64,000 nucleotides of DNA from Elymus sibiricus (Eukaryota > Streptophyta > Magnoliopsida > Poales > Poaceae): positions 195,214,537 through 195,278,536 of the forward strand of contig CM077672.1 in assembly GCA_039707655.1 (NCBI GenBank), in the 5' to 3' direction. Below the pieces are notes generated by a model. The model was not told the DNA's origin. It was given only the letters and a program-made list of their open reading frames with translations, and ran no database searches. This document shows positions 47,736 through 58,500 of the stretch, piece by piece; the stretch's first letter is position 1, and each line of letters opens with the position of its first letter. A program made the translations under genes and the position numbers.

Positions 47736-48389
47736 TTAATTAGCATCATGAATGAATTCAACAATATAACTATCACATAAACCATTCTTTTCATGATCCA
47801 CAAGCATAGAAATTTTATTACTCTCCACATAAGCAAATTCCTTCTCATTCATAATAGTGGGAGCAAACTGAATAAAGTAACTATCATGAGATACTTGATT
47901 GGCATAATCCAATTGAAATTTAAAATCATGATGACAAGTTTCATGGTTATCATTATTCTTTATAGCATACATGTCATCACAATAATCATCATAGATAGCA
48001 ACTTTGTTGTCATAATCAATTGAAACCTCTTCCAAAATAGTGGAATCATCATTGAATAAAGTTGTGACCTCTCCAAATACACTTTCATCAATATAATCAT
48101 CATAAATAGGAGGCATGCAATCATCATAATAAATTTTCTCATCAAAACTTGGGGGAGTAAAAATATCATCTTCATAAAACATAGCATCCCTAAGCTTGTA
48201 GTTTTGCATATCATTAGCATCATGGATATTCAAAGAATTCATACTAGCAACATTGCAATCATGCTCATAATTCAAATATTTTATGCCAAACATTTTATTG
48301 AATTCTTCTTCTATCAATTGAGCACAATTTTCCGATCCATCATTTTCAAGAAAGACATGATAAAGACGAATAATATGAGGCAACCTCAA
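47736..48389 (-). CDS. Element E acidic internal ORF, 217 codons, function unknown
   Basis: The only sizeable open frame in element E. The start ATG at 48389 lies about 100 bases after the PBS. The product is rich in Asp, Tyr, Asn, His and Met and strongly acidic, with phrases such as NDGSENCAQLIEEEFNKMF, MPPIYDDY, HETCHHDF and NKISMLVDHEK. A frameshifted homologue is in element A. No catalytic motif, transmembrane segment or gag core is visible. Conservation of the reading frame relative to A hints that it was once under selection, but the role is unknown. It could be a diverged or partial gag-like protein. Confidence 0.55.
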   Translation of the reverse strand: MRLPHIIRLYHVFLENDGSENCAQLIEEEFNKMFGIKYLNYEHDCNVASMNSLNIHDANDMQNYKLRDAMFYEDDIFTPPSFDEKIYYDDCMPPIYDDYIDESVFGEVTTLFNDDSTILEEVSIDYDNKVAIYDDYCDDMYAIKNNDNHETCHHDFKFQLDYANQVSHDSYFIQFAPTIMNEKEFAYVESNKISMLVDHEKNGLCDSYIVEFIHDAN

Positions 48390-48490
48390 TTCCTTTTTTT
48401 TGTAGTTTTCTTTTGTAAACCAAACTAGTGATAAAATAAGAAACTAAAAGATTCAATTGCAGGATCTAAAGATATACCTTCAAGCACTCA

Positions 48491-48510
48491 CCTCCCCGGC
48501 AACGGCGCCA
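48491..48510 (-). promoter_or_regulatory. Element E primer binding site (tRNA-Asp type)
   Basis: The minus strand reads TGGCGCCGTTGCCGGGGAGG, 10 bases after the 5' LTR. This agrees with the 3' end of plant tRNA-Asp. Confidence 0.88.
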
Positions 48511-48520
48511 GAAAAGAGCT

Positions 48521-50163
48521 TGATGTCTACTACACAACTTATTCTTGTAGACTCGTGTTGGGCCTCCAAGCGCAGAGTTTTGTAGGACAGTAGCAATTTT
48601 CCCTCAAGTGGATGACCTAAGGTTTATCAATACGTGGGAGGCGTAGGTTGAAGATGGTATCTCTCAAACAACCCTGCAACCAAATACAAGAAATCTCTTG
48701 TGTCCCCAACACACCCAATACAATGGTAAATTGTATAGGTGCACTAGTTCGGTGAAGAGATGGTGATAAAAGTGTAGTATGGATAGTAGATATAGGTTTT
48801 TGTAATCTGAAAATATAAAAACAGCAAGGTAGCAAGTAACAAAAGTTAGCACAAACGGTATTGCAATGCTTAAAAACAAGGCCGAGGGTTCATACTTTCA
48901 CTAGTGCAATCTCTCAACAATGCTAATATAATTGGATCATATAACCATCCCTCAACGTGCGATAAAGAATCACTCCCAAGTTCCTATTAGCGGAGAACAT
49001 AAGATAGAAATTGTTTGTAGGGTACGAAACCACCTCAAAGTTATCCTTTCCGATCGATCTATTGAGCTATTCCTATAAGTGTCACAAACAGCCCTAGAGT
49101 TCGTACTAAAATAACACCATATGATACACATCAACCAACTCTAATGTCACCTAGATACTCCAATGTCACCACAAGTATCCGTGATTTGATTATACGATAT
49201 GCATCAAACAACTTCATAATCATAATATTCAATCCACACAAAGAACTCCAAGGAGCACCCCAAAGTTTCTATCAGAGAAAAGATAATGAAAACGTGCATC
49301 AACCCATATGCATAGATTACCCCAATGTCACCGCGGGAATCCGCGAGTTGAGTGCCAAAACATATATCAAGTGAATCAATATAATACCCCATTGTCACCA
49401 CGGGTATTCATATGCAAGAAATACATCAAGTGTTCTCAAATCTAAAATATTCAATCCGACAATAACGAAACCTCAAAGGGAAAAGATTCGATTCATCACA
49501 ACAAGGATAGAGAGGTGAAAAACACCATATGATCCAACTATATTAACAAAGCTCGTGGTACATCAAGATCGTGCCAAATCAAGAACGCGCGCGAGAGAGA
49601 TAAAACACATAGCTACTGGTACAAACCCTCAGCCCCGAGGGTGAACTACTCCCTCCCCATCATGGAGACCGCCGGGATGATGAAGATGGCCTCCGGTGAT
49701 GATTCCCCCCTCCGGCAGGGTGCCGGAAAAGGGTTGTAGATGAGATCGTGGAGGTACAGAGGCTTGCGGCGGCGGAGTCGAAGTTCTAGGGTTATTTCTG
49801 GGGGTTTCTCTATTTATAGGATTTTTCAGCGTTGGAATCAAGTCAGACGGAGTCACGTGGGCCCCACGAGGTACCAGGGCACGCCTGGGGGGGTGGCGCG
49901 CCTTGGTGCCTCGTGGGCACTGGGTGGCCCCCTCCAATGGGTCTTGGTTCCAGTATTTTTTATTTATTGCATAAAAAATATCCAAAAAGTTTCATCCAAA
50001 TCCAAGAACTTTTATTTCTGCACAAAAAACAACACCATGGCAATTCTGCAGAAAACAGCGTCAGTCCGGGTTAGTTCTAATCAAATCATACCAAAACCAT
50101 ATAGAATTGTTATAAACATGGCATGAATACTTCATAAATTATAGATACGTTGGAGACGTATCA
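48521..50163 (-). repeat. Element E 5' LTR
   Basis: This pairs with 42773-44419. A TATA-like CCTATAAATAGAG (minus) lies near 49808-49820 and would drive transcription toward lower coordinates. Confidence 0.92.
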
Positions 50164-51777
50164 AGCAGTGGATTAACTAACTAATTAAACTAATTAGCTA
50201 GTGGGACCCACATGTCAGTGTCATATTAATTAACAGATTATTTTTATTTAGTAAAATAGTTAATTAAGCGCGTGGGGCCTACATGTTAGTGACTGGGACT
50301 AGCCCAGCCAGCACGTTGACCAGGTCAACACAGTCAACGGGGCCCACGAGGCCCATTGGCAGTAACCCAGGGGTGGGCCCCAGGCGATGCCAGGTCAACG
50401 GCGCTGAAGTTTCGCCGCCGGCGACCAAAAACACGGCGGCTCGCTTCGGTCGGCGTCGGGGTTTGGCTACAGCGGGCCATTTGACGCGCGCGATAGCGCG
50501 TTCGAACGGGCAGACGAAGCCGCGTTGGATGGTGGCCGCGGAAGGGAATGCGGTGGTCAGGCTCGACGGCGGCGAGCTCGCGGGCGGGCGCCAAAGTTCG
50601 GTCAAGCTCGGGATCGACGCTAGGGAGCACAAGGAGGAGCGTGCGTGCGCGCGTTGGGCTGCTAGGAGTTCCAGGAGCTCGGTAGCGAGCTCGGACGCGG
50701 GCTATGGCGGCAGGGGCCACAACGGCGAGCTTAGCCGTGGCGGTGGGTACGGCCAAGATGGAAGCAACGGCTCGGGCACGGAACTAAGGGGGAAACAGAG
50801 GGGTTCTGGCCGTCAGCTCATCTCGAGGCACACGGCGGTCGTTGGGAGGTTTAGTAGCAGCAGCGGCGGCGAATTCGCCGGAGTTGCTCGTGGGTCAGAG
50901 GAAGAAGACGACGGCGCTGGAGGCGAAGTAGGGGCTCCCGGCTCCAACTGGTGGGTGCAGAGGACGAGGTCGAGGCCGGCGGAGCTCCTGGATAGGCTCC
51001 GGGGACGCGGGGACAACGGTGGCCGCGTGACTCACGGCGGAGAGGCCACGGAGGTGCTCGGTGAGATGGAGACGAGAGGGACAGAGCACGTGGGAGGAGG
51101 AGATGAGGGCTGGCGCGAGTCCCGGGGGCCGCGGTAGCGTTCTTATCCCTGCCGCGGCGGCTGTAGCGACGCGGGCGACGAGCTAGCACGACGGGAACGG
51201 CATCCGGCGTCAGTCGCCACCGACGCGTGGAGGAGGGAGAAGGAGGAAGACGGCCACGGTGGGCTGGGCCGGTCACTGTGCACTAAGGCCCAGTGTAGAG
51301 TGGCCTTTCTTCTTTTATTTCTTTTATTTCTCTGTTTTCTTTATTTCTCTATTGTTTTGCATTTTGTTTTACCATCAAATGATTTTTGCAAAATATGGAA
51401 CTTGGCCATATAAATGCCCTGCAATATTTGGCACTTGCCACAAAAAGTTTGGGAGGCATTTGAATTCATTTGATTTTTTCACAAATGAAAAGGCATTTAA
51501 AAATGCTGATTTGGCACTGTTTTAATTGCTATAGCCCATTTTAGCAAATAATTGATGTTGTTTTCCTTAACAAATAATTGTTATGGAATATTTGCTAAAT
51601 GATGGACTATTTTGCAACCATGTTTGTGCAACTTTAAATTTCACTTGCAATTTGAATTGATTTCAGTGGTGGAATTTGAAATGAGATATGAATCCAATAT
51701 GATCAAGCACTGCAAAGCAAATTGACTTAGCATTAACATGATGGATTACCGTAGCTCATTTACACAGGGGTGTTGCA
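50164..51777. other. Element D right block with GC-rich segment
   Basis: About 120 bp of AT-rich sequence is followed by a CpG-rich kilobase (about 50283-51280) and then AT-rich sequence up to the GGGGTGTTGCA terminus. In the GC-rich part long ORFs are open on both strands (284 codons on plus from 50283, 141 on minus from 51276). Their low-complexity Gly/Arg/Ser composition suggests they are products of base composition. On the minus strand this would be the 5' leader if D is transcribed that way. Confidence 0.5.
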
Positions 51778-51782
51778 ATGCA

Positions 51783-53277
51783 GTACAGTAGAGATAAGTA
51801 TTTCCCTCAGTTAAGAACCAAGGTTATCAATCCAGTAGGAGAACCAAGCAAAATTCCGTTAAGCGCACCTGCACACACAAGAGCAAACACTTGCACCCAA
51901 CGCAAATAAGAGGGTTGTCAATCCTCTTAGTGGTTACTTGCAAGGATTAAATCTTATCGAGGTAAATAGATAAACTAAACTACTAATTAAAATAAAAGTA
52001 AATAAATTGTAGCAAGGTATTTTTAGGTTTTTAATATGATAAAGATAGACCCGGGGGCCATAGTTTTCACTAGAGGCTTCTCTTTCGAGCACAGAAACAT
52101 ACGGTGGGTAAACAAATTACTGTTGGGCAATTGACAAAATAGCAAATAATTATGACGGATTCATGGCAATGATCATGTATATAGGCATCACGTCCGAGAC
52201 AAGTAGACCGACTCCTGCCTGCATCTACTACTATTACTCCACTCATCGACCGCTATCCAGCATGCATCTAGAGTATTAAGTTAATAAAAACAGAGTAACG
52301 CCTTAAGCAAGATGACATGATGTAGAGAAGCAAATTCAAACAATATGAATAAACCCCATCTTTTTATCCTTAATGGCAACAATACAAATACGTGTCATGT
52401 CCCCTTCTGGCACTGGGATTGAGCACCGCAAGATTGAACCCATCACAAAGCACCTCTCCCATTGCAAGATAAATCAATCTAGTAGGCCAAACTAAACCGA
52501 TAGATCAGAGAGAAATACAAAGCTATAACAATCATGCATAAACGAGTTTAGAGAAGACTCAAATATTTCTCATGAATAATCTGATCATAAACTCACAATT
52601 CATCGGATCCCAACAAACACACCGCAAAAGAAGATTACGTCGGATAGAACTCCAAGAACATCAAGGAGAACATTGTATTGGAGATCAAAGAGAGAGAAGA
52701 AGCCATCTAGCTACTAGCTATGGACCCGTAGGTCTATGGTAAACTACTCACACATCATCGGAAGGGCAGCAAGGTTGAGTAGAAGCCCTCCGTGATCGAT
52801 TCCCCCTCCGGCAGAGTACCGGAAAAGGCCTCCAGATGGGATCGCGGAAGAACGGAGGCTTGCGGCGGTGGAAAGGTTATTTCTTCTGGCTATCTGTTGG
52901 TTTCCCAATATTTGTGAATTTATAGAAGTGGAATTAGGTCAAACGGAGTCACGTGGGCCCCACAAGGCAACACGGCACCCCCTCCTGGGGCGCGCCCTGT
53001 TGCCTTGTGAAGCCTCCAGGCTTCTGGCCTCCTCCCAAAGCTTCCAAGGTTTCTATTGTCCAGAAAAAAATCTCCAAAAAGTTTCGTGGCATTTGGACTT
53101 CATTTGGTACTGTTTCTCTGAAAAGCCAAAAACAAGCAGAAAACAGCAACTGGCACCGGGCACTAGGTTAATAGGTTAGTCCCAAAAAATGATATATAAT
53201 TGCATATAAAAACATCCAGATTGATATAATAATAGCATGGAACAATCAAAAATTATAGATACATTGGAGACGTATCA
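51783..53277 (-). repeat. Element B 3' LTR, right part
   Basis: It continues the LTR begun at 32354 after removal of D and one ATGCA copy. It matches 57002-58495 and ends GACGTATCA. Confidence 0.92.
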
Positions 53278-56183
53278 AGCATCCCCAAGCTTAATTCCTG
53301 CTCGTCCTCGAGTAGGTAAATGATAAAAACAGAATTTTTGATGTGGAATGCTACCTATCATGTTTCATCATGTAATCTCTCTCTTATGATATGAATAATA
53401 AGATACAAATGATTCAAAGCAATAGTCTATAATTTGATATAAAGACATCAATACTCAGGCATACTAATAAACAATCATGTCTTTCAAAATAAAAATGCTA
53501 AAGAACGTTATCCCTACAAAATCATACAATCTTGTCATGCTCCATCTTCTTAACACAAAATATTTATCATGCAAAACCCCGGTTTTAGCCAAGCAATTGG
53601 TTCATACTTTTTAACGCGCTTCAGCTTTTTCAACTTCCACGCAATACATGAGCGCAAGCCATGGATATAGCACTATAGGTGGAATAGAGTATGGTGGTAA
53701 GGATAAATAGGAGAAGTCAAAAATAAGAAGATAGTCACACATCAACGAGGCTAATCAACAGGCTTTGGAGATGCCCATCAATTGATGTTAATGCGAGGTG
53801 TAGGGATTGCCATGCAACAGATGCAGTAAGAGCTATAAGTGTATGAAAGCTCAACATGAAAACTAAGTGGGTGTGCATCCAACTTGCTTGCTCATGAAGA
53901 CCTCGGGCATTTGAGGAAGCCCGTCATCGGAATATACAAGCCAAGTTCTATAATGAAAAATTCCCACTAGTATATGAAAGTGACAAAATAGGAGACTCTC
54001 TATATGAAAAACATGGTGCTACTCTGAAGCACAAGTGTGGAAAAGGATAGTAACATTGCCCCTTCTCTCTTTTTCTCTCATTTATTTAATTTTCTTTTTT
54101 CCATGGATCTTTTTTTGCCTCTTTTTTTTTCTTTTCTCTTTTTTTTAGAACGATCTCATGGACCTCATCCCCACTTTCTCGAGGACTCATTAGTCTCCAC
54201 CATTCTTACCTCACTGGGACAATGCTCTAATAATAATGATGATCATCACACCTCTATTTACTTACAACTCGACATTACAACTCGATACTAGAACAAAAAT
54301 ATGACTCTATATGAATGCCTCTAGCAGTGTACCAGGATGTGCAATGATGCTAGCATAACATGTATAACAATGATGAACGGTGGCTGAGCCACAAATACTA
54401 TGTCAGCTATATGATCATGCAAAGCAATATGACAATGATGATGTATGTCATAGAAACGGAACGGTGGAAGTTGCATGGCAATATATCTCGGAATGGCTAT
54501 GGAAATGCCATGATAGGTAGGTATGGTGGCTGTTTTGAGGAAGATATAAGGAGGCTTATGTGCGATAGAGCGTATCATATCACGGGGTTTGGATACACTG
54601 GCAAAGTTTGCACCAACTCTCGATGTGAGAAAGGGCAATGCACGGTACCGAAGAGGATAGCAAATTGCGGAAGGGTGAGAGTGCGTATAATCCATGGACT
54701 CACATTAGTCATAAAGAACTCACATACTTATTGCGAAAGTCTATTAACCCTCGAAGCAAAGTACTACTACGCATGCTCCTAGGGGGGAGGTTGGTAGGAG
54801 TTAACCATCGCGCCCCCCTACCGCCACACAAAGGAAGACAATCAATAATAAATCATGCTCCAACTTCTTAGCATAACGACGGATCATACGTGCATGCTTC
54901 GGGAATCACAAACCTTAACACAATTATTCTTACTAAACCACAATTATCTACTAATACCTCCCACATATTACCATCTTAATATCGCAAAACTATTGCAAGG
55001 AATCAAATTTATCATATTCAGTGATCTACATGAAAGTTTTTATTATATCCCTCTTGAATACCTATCATATCAGGACCAAATTTATAACCCGTGCATATTA
55101 CCATTGCTATCATGAGACTCTCAAAAAGATATAAGTGAAGCATGAGAGTGCAATTATTTCTTTAAAATATAACCACCGCCGTGCTCTAAAAGATATAAGT
55201 GAAGCACTAGAGCAACTGCCTAGCTCAAAAGATATAAGTGAAGCCCATAGAGTATTCTAACAAATCACGAATAATGTGTGTCCCTCTCAAAAAGGTGTGT
55301 TCAGCAAAGATGATTGTGACAAACTAAAAAACAAACAAAAGCAAGCAAACTATTTTACAAGACACTCCAAGTAAAACACATATCATGTGATGAATAAAAA
55401 TATAGCTCCAAGTGAGTTACCGATAGATTGTAAACGAAAGAGGGGATGCCCCGGAAGGCATCCCCAAGCTTAGACGCTTGAGTCTTCCTTGAATATTACC
55501 TTGGGGTGCCTTGGGCATCCCCAAGCTTAGGCTCTTGCCACTCCTTATTCCTTTATCCATCGTAGTCCCACCCAAAACTTGAAAACTTCAGCACACAAAA
55601 CTCAACAGAAACCTCGTGAGATCCGTTAGTATAACAAACAAATCTTAAACTTTAGGTACTGTAGTAAATTGATTCATATTTAATATTGGCATAATGCTAC
55701 TGTACTCCAACTTATCCATGACTCATACCCCCCGATACGATCCATAGATTCATCAAAATAAACAAACTATGCAACAAAAACAGAATCTGTCTAAAACAGA
55801 ACAGTCTGTAAAGATCTATTTAAAAGTCATACTTCTGTAACTCCAAAAATTCTGAAAAATTAGGAAAACGTAAAAAATTCATATACCAATACTTTTTAAA
55901 AATTTCAGATTTTTCTACCGCTCCAGTACAGAATTAAAATTCCAGCACTGGACGCAAAACTTTCTGTTTTCCAAACAGCATCAATTATACTATCATCAAC
56001 ATCATCCTAAAGGTATTACTTGGCACAAACACTAATTAAAACATAAAAACACAATAATAACAGAAGATATAATCATGCAAACACACAAAAACAGTAGGTA
56101 AAAGCAAAAAATTATTTTATTCATTGGGTTGCCTCCCAACAAGCGCTATTGTTTTATGCCCTAGCTAGGCATAATGCATAGTT
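53278..56183 (-). other. Element B interior, noncoding 3' region
   Basis: PPT at 53278. A block at about 53640-54540, shared with element G, includes a pyrimidine tract at 54058-54150. Sequence shared with C follows (AAGATATAAGTGAAGCA repeats near 55120-55250, PPT-like copies at 55458 and 55515). The plus-strand ORF 54360-54782 is antisense and not supported as a gene. Confidence 0.65.
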
Positions 56184-56747
56184 TCAAGTGTTGTCATCCT
56201 TAGTTTTTGCTACTTTAGAAGGATTGGTCTTGAACCCGGGAGGCTCCTTGTGCTTCCCATGATTTTTAGAAAATAAAGCAATTTTACTATCTAAAGTGTT
56301 TATCTTCTTATTGCAAATAGTAAGGAGATTATTCATACGATTGAGGTTACCGCTAACATTTTTAAGGAGTTCATTAGACTTTTGTAACTCCACCAAAAAA
56401 AATTGTATGTCACCTAGCTTTTCCAAAATTTGAGTCCCCTCTTGAGTATAATTAGGTCCTTTCTGCAATGGTGGGGATCCCTCTATTCCCTCTATTAATT
56501 CATAAGCTGTATTAGGATCACTATCAATAAAATTTCCTTTGGTAGAAAAGTCCAAGAGTTGTCTATTGGGCATAGTTAGCCCCACATAGAAGTTTCGCAA
56601 CAAAATTTTCATATCTCCTTTTATAGTGCAAACATGATAAGATTCAATTATCCTATACCAAGCATCTTACAAATGTTCTCCTTGTTTCTGTTTAAAGTAA
56701 AGAACTTCAAAATCCGGAGACAAAGGAGGGATGGTGAAACTAGTCAT
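56184..56747 (-). pseudogene. Element B short gag-like ORF with one stop
   Basis: It starts at 56747 (MTSFTIPPLSPDF). A TAA lies at 56667-56669 after KQGEH and one Leu. It continues in frame through LLRNFYVGL and TAYELIEGI, which resemble the middle of an Athila-type gag core, and then a Leu/Asn/Lys-rich coil. It ends KTKDDNT at 56184. At about 188 codons it is far shorter than a full gag, with no zinc knuckle or protease. It is likely an internal deletion remnant. Confidence 0.65.
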
Positions 56748-56916
56748 AATGGTGAAGCAAGCAAGCAAACAAGCAAATAAAATATTTTTGTGTTTTTGTA
56801 AAAAAAATTAGAAGTGAGGAAGATGAAAACGAGAGGCAAAGGCAAATAAAAGGTAAATAAAGTAAATGCAAATGAATGATAATTTGTGCGAAGGTACTTG
56901 GTAATTTTGATGATGT

Positions 56917-56935
56917 CTCCCCACAAACGGCGCCA
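56917..56935 (-). promoter_or_regulatory. Element B primer binding site (degenerate tRNA-Asp type)
   Basis: The minus strand reads TGGCGCCGTTTGTGGGGAG, located 11 bases after the 5' LTR. Two to three mismatches to the tRNA-Asp end are present relative to element E. Confidence 0.75.
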
Positions 56936-56946
56936 GAAATTCTTCC

Positions 56947-58495
56947 TGTTACTTGTAGTCTGCGTTGCTATTTCCCCGAAGAGGAGAGGATGATGTAGTA
57001 CAGTAGAGATAAGTATTTCCCTCAGTTAAGAACCAAGGTTATCAATCCAGTAGGAGAACCAAGCAAAATTCCGTTAAGCACACCTGCACACACAAGAGCA
57101 AACACTTGCACCCGACGCAAATAAAAGGGTTGTCAATCCTCTTAGCGGTTACTTGCAAGGATTAAATCTTATTGAGGTAAATAGATAAACTAAACTACTA
57201 ATTAAAATAAAAGTAAATAAATTTCAGCAAGGTATTTTTAGGTTTTTAATACGATAAAGATAGACCCGGGAGCCATAGTTTTCACTAGAGGCTTCTCTCT
57301 CGAGCACAGAAACATACGGTGGGTAAACAAATTGTTGTTGGGCAATTGACAGAATAGCAAATAATTATGACGGATTCATGGCAATGATCATGTATATAAG
57401 CATCACGTCCGAGACAAGTAGACTGACTCCTGCCTGCATCTACTACTATTACTCCACTCATCGACCGCTATCCAGCATGCATCTAGAGTATTAAGTTAAT
57501 AAAAACAGAGTAACGCCTTAAGCAAGATGACATGATGTAGAGAAGCAAATTCAAACAATATGAATAAACCCCATCTTTTTATCCTTAATGGCAACAATGC
57601 AAATACGTGTCATGTCCCCTTCTCTCACTGGGATTGAGCACCGCAAGATTGAACCCATCACAAAGCACCTCTCCCATTGCAAGATAAATCAATCTAGTAG
57701 GCCAAACTAAACTGATAGATCGGAGAGAAATACAAAGCTATAACAATCATGCATAAAAGAGTTCAGAGAAGACTCAAATATTTCTCATGAATAATCTGAT
57801 CATAAACTCACAATTCATCGGATCCCAACAAACACACCGCAAAAGAAGATTACATCGGATAGAACTCCAAGAACATCAAGGAGAACATTGTATTGAAGAT
57901 CAAAGAGAGAGAATAAACCATCTAGCTACTAGCTATGGACCCGTAGGTCTGTGGTAAACTACTCACACATCATCGGAAGGGCAGCAAGGTTGATGTAGAA
58001 GCCCTCCGTGATCGATTCCCCCTCCGGCTGAGTACCGGAAAAGGCCTCCAGATGGGATCGCGGAAGAACAGAGGCTTGCGGCGGCGGAAAGGTTATTTCT
58101 TCTGGCTCTCTGTTGGTTTCCCAATATTTGTGAATTTATAGAAGTGGAATTAGGTCAAACGGAGTCACGTGGGCCCCACAAGGCAACACGGCGCGCCCTC
58201 CTGGGGCGCGCCCTATTGCCTTGTGAAGCCTCCGTGAGGCTTCTAGCCTCCTCCCGAAGCTTCCAAGGTTTCTTTTGTCCAAAAAAAATCTCCAAAAAGT
58301 TTCGTGGCATTTGGACTTCATTTGGTACTGTTTCTCTGAAAAGCCAAAAACAAGCACAAACAGCAACTGGCACTGGGCACTAGGTTAATAGGTTAGTCCC
58401 AAAAAATAATATATAATTGCATATAAAAACATCCAAGATTGATACTATAATAGCATGGAACAATAAAAAATTATAGATACGTTGGAGACGTATCA
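56947..58495 (-). repeat. Element B 5' LTR
   Basis: A 1549-bp LTR, TGTTACTTGTAGTC to GAGACGTATCA, related to but distinct from the LTR of element C. The outer duplication ACGCA follows at 58496-58500. A TATA-like CTATAAATTC (minus) lies near 58133-58142. Confidence 0.93.
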
Positions 58496-58500
58496 ACGCA

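Larger units (their letters stand above)
42773..50163 (-). mobile_element. Element E: Athila-like LTR retrotransposon
   Basis: A minus-strand element of the same family as A. It has LTRs 42773-44419 (1647 bp) and 48521-50163 (1643 bp), a PPT at 44420 and a tRNA-Asp-type PBS at 48491-48510. One acidic ORF is intact, and no gag-pol enzymes are present. It lies inside element D. The flanking 5-mers are CCTAC on the left and AGCAG on the right, so no target duplication is visible. Confidence 0.9.
32405..51777. mobile_element. Element D: coding-poor LTR-like element carrying C and E
   Basis: It is bounded by TGTGACTCCCCC at 32405 and GGGGTGTTGCA at 51777, with the 5-bp duplication ATGCA on both sides. 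TG..CA ends and a 5-bp duplication are typical of an LTR or LTR element. The reverse complement of the right end (TGCAACACCCCT) resembles the left end. Without C and E it is about 4.1 kb, in three blocks (32405-33316, 41164-42772, 50164-51777). I find no internal LTR pair, PBS or gag-pol, so it may be a long solo LTR or a large derivative. Confidence 0.7.
32354..58495 (-). mobile_element. Element B: LTR retrotransposon with large nested insertion
   Basis: A minus-strand element inserted into an exon of the Tat2 antisense gene with the perfect duplication ACGCA (32349-32353 and 58496-58500). The 5' LTR is 56947-58495. The 3' LTR is 32354-32404 plus 51783-53277, split by element D. The interior is 53278-56946. 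It codes only for a short gag-like fragment. The nested load makes it span 26 kb; its own length is about 6.8 kb. Confidence 0.92.

Noticed and set aside
50283..51137. 284-codon plus-strand ORF in element D as a gene
   Set aside because: Low-complexity Gly/Arg/Ser product in a GC-rich stretch that is open on both strands; no domain and no homologue recognised.
54360..54782. 140-codon plus-strand ORF in element B
   Set aside because: Antisense to the element, inside a noncoding block whose homologue in G is not open in the same way.
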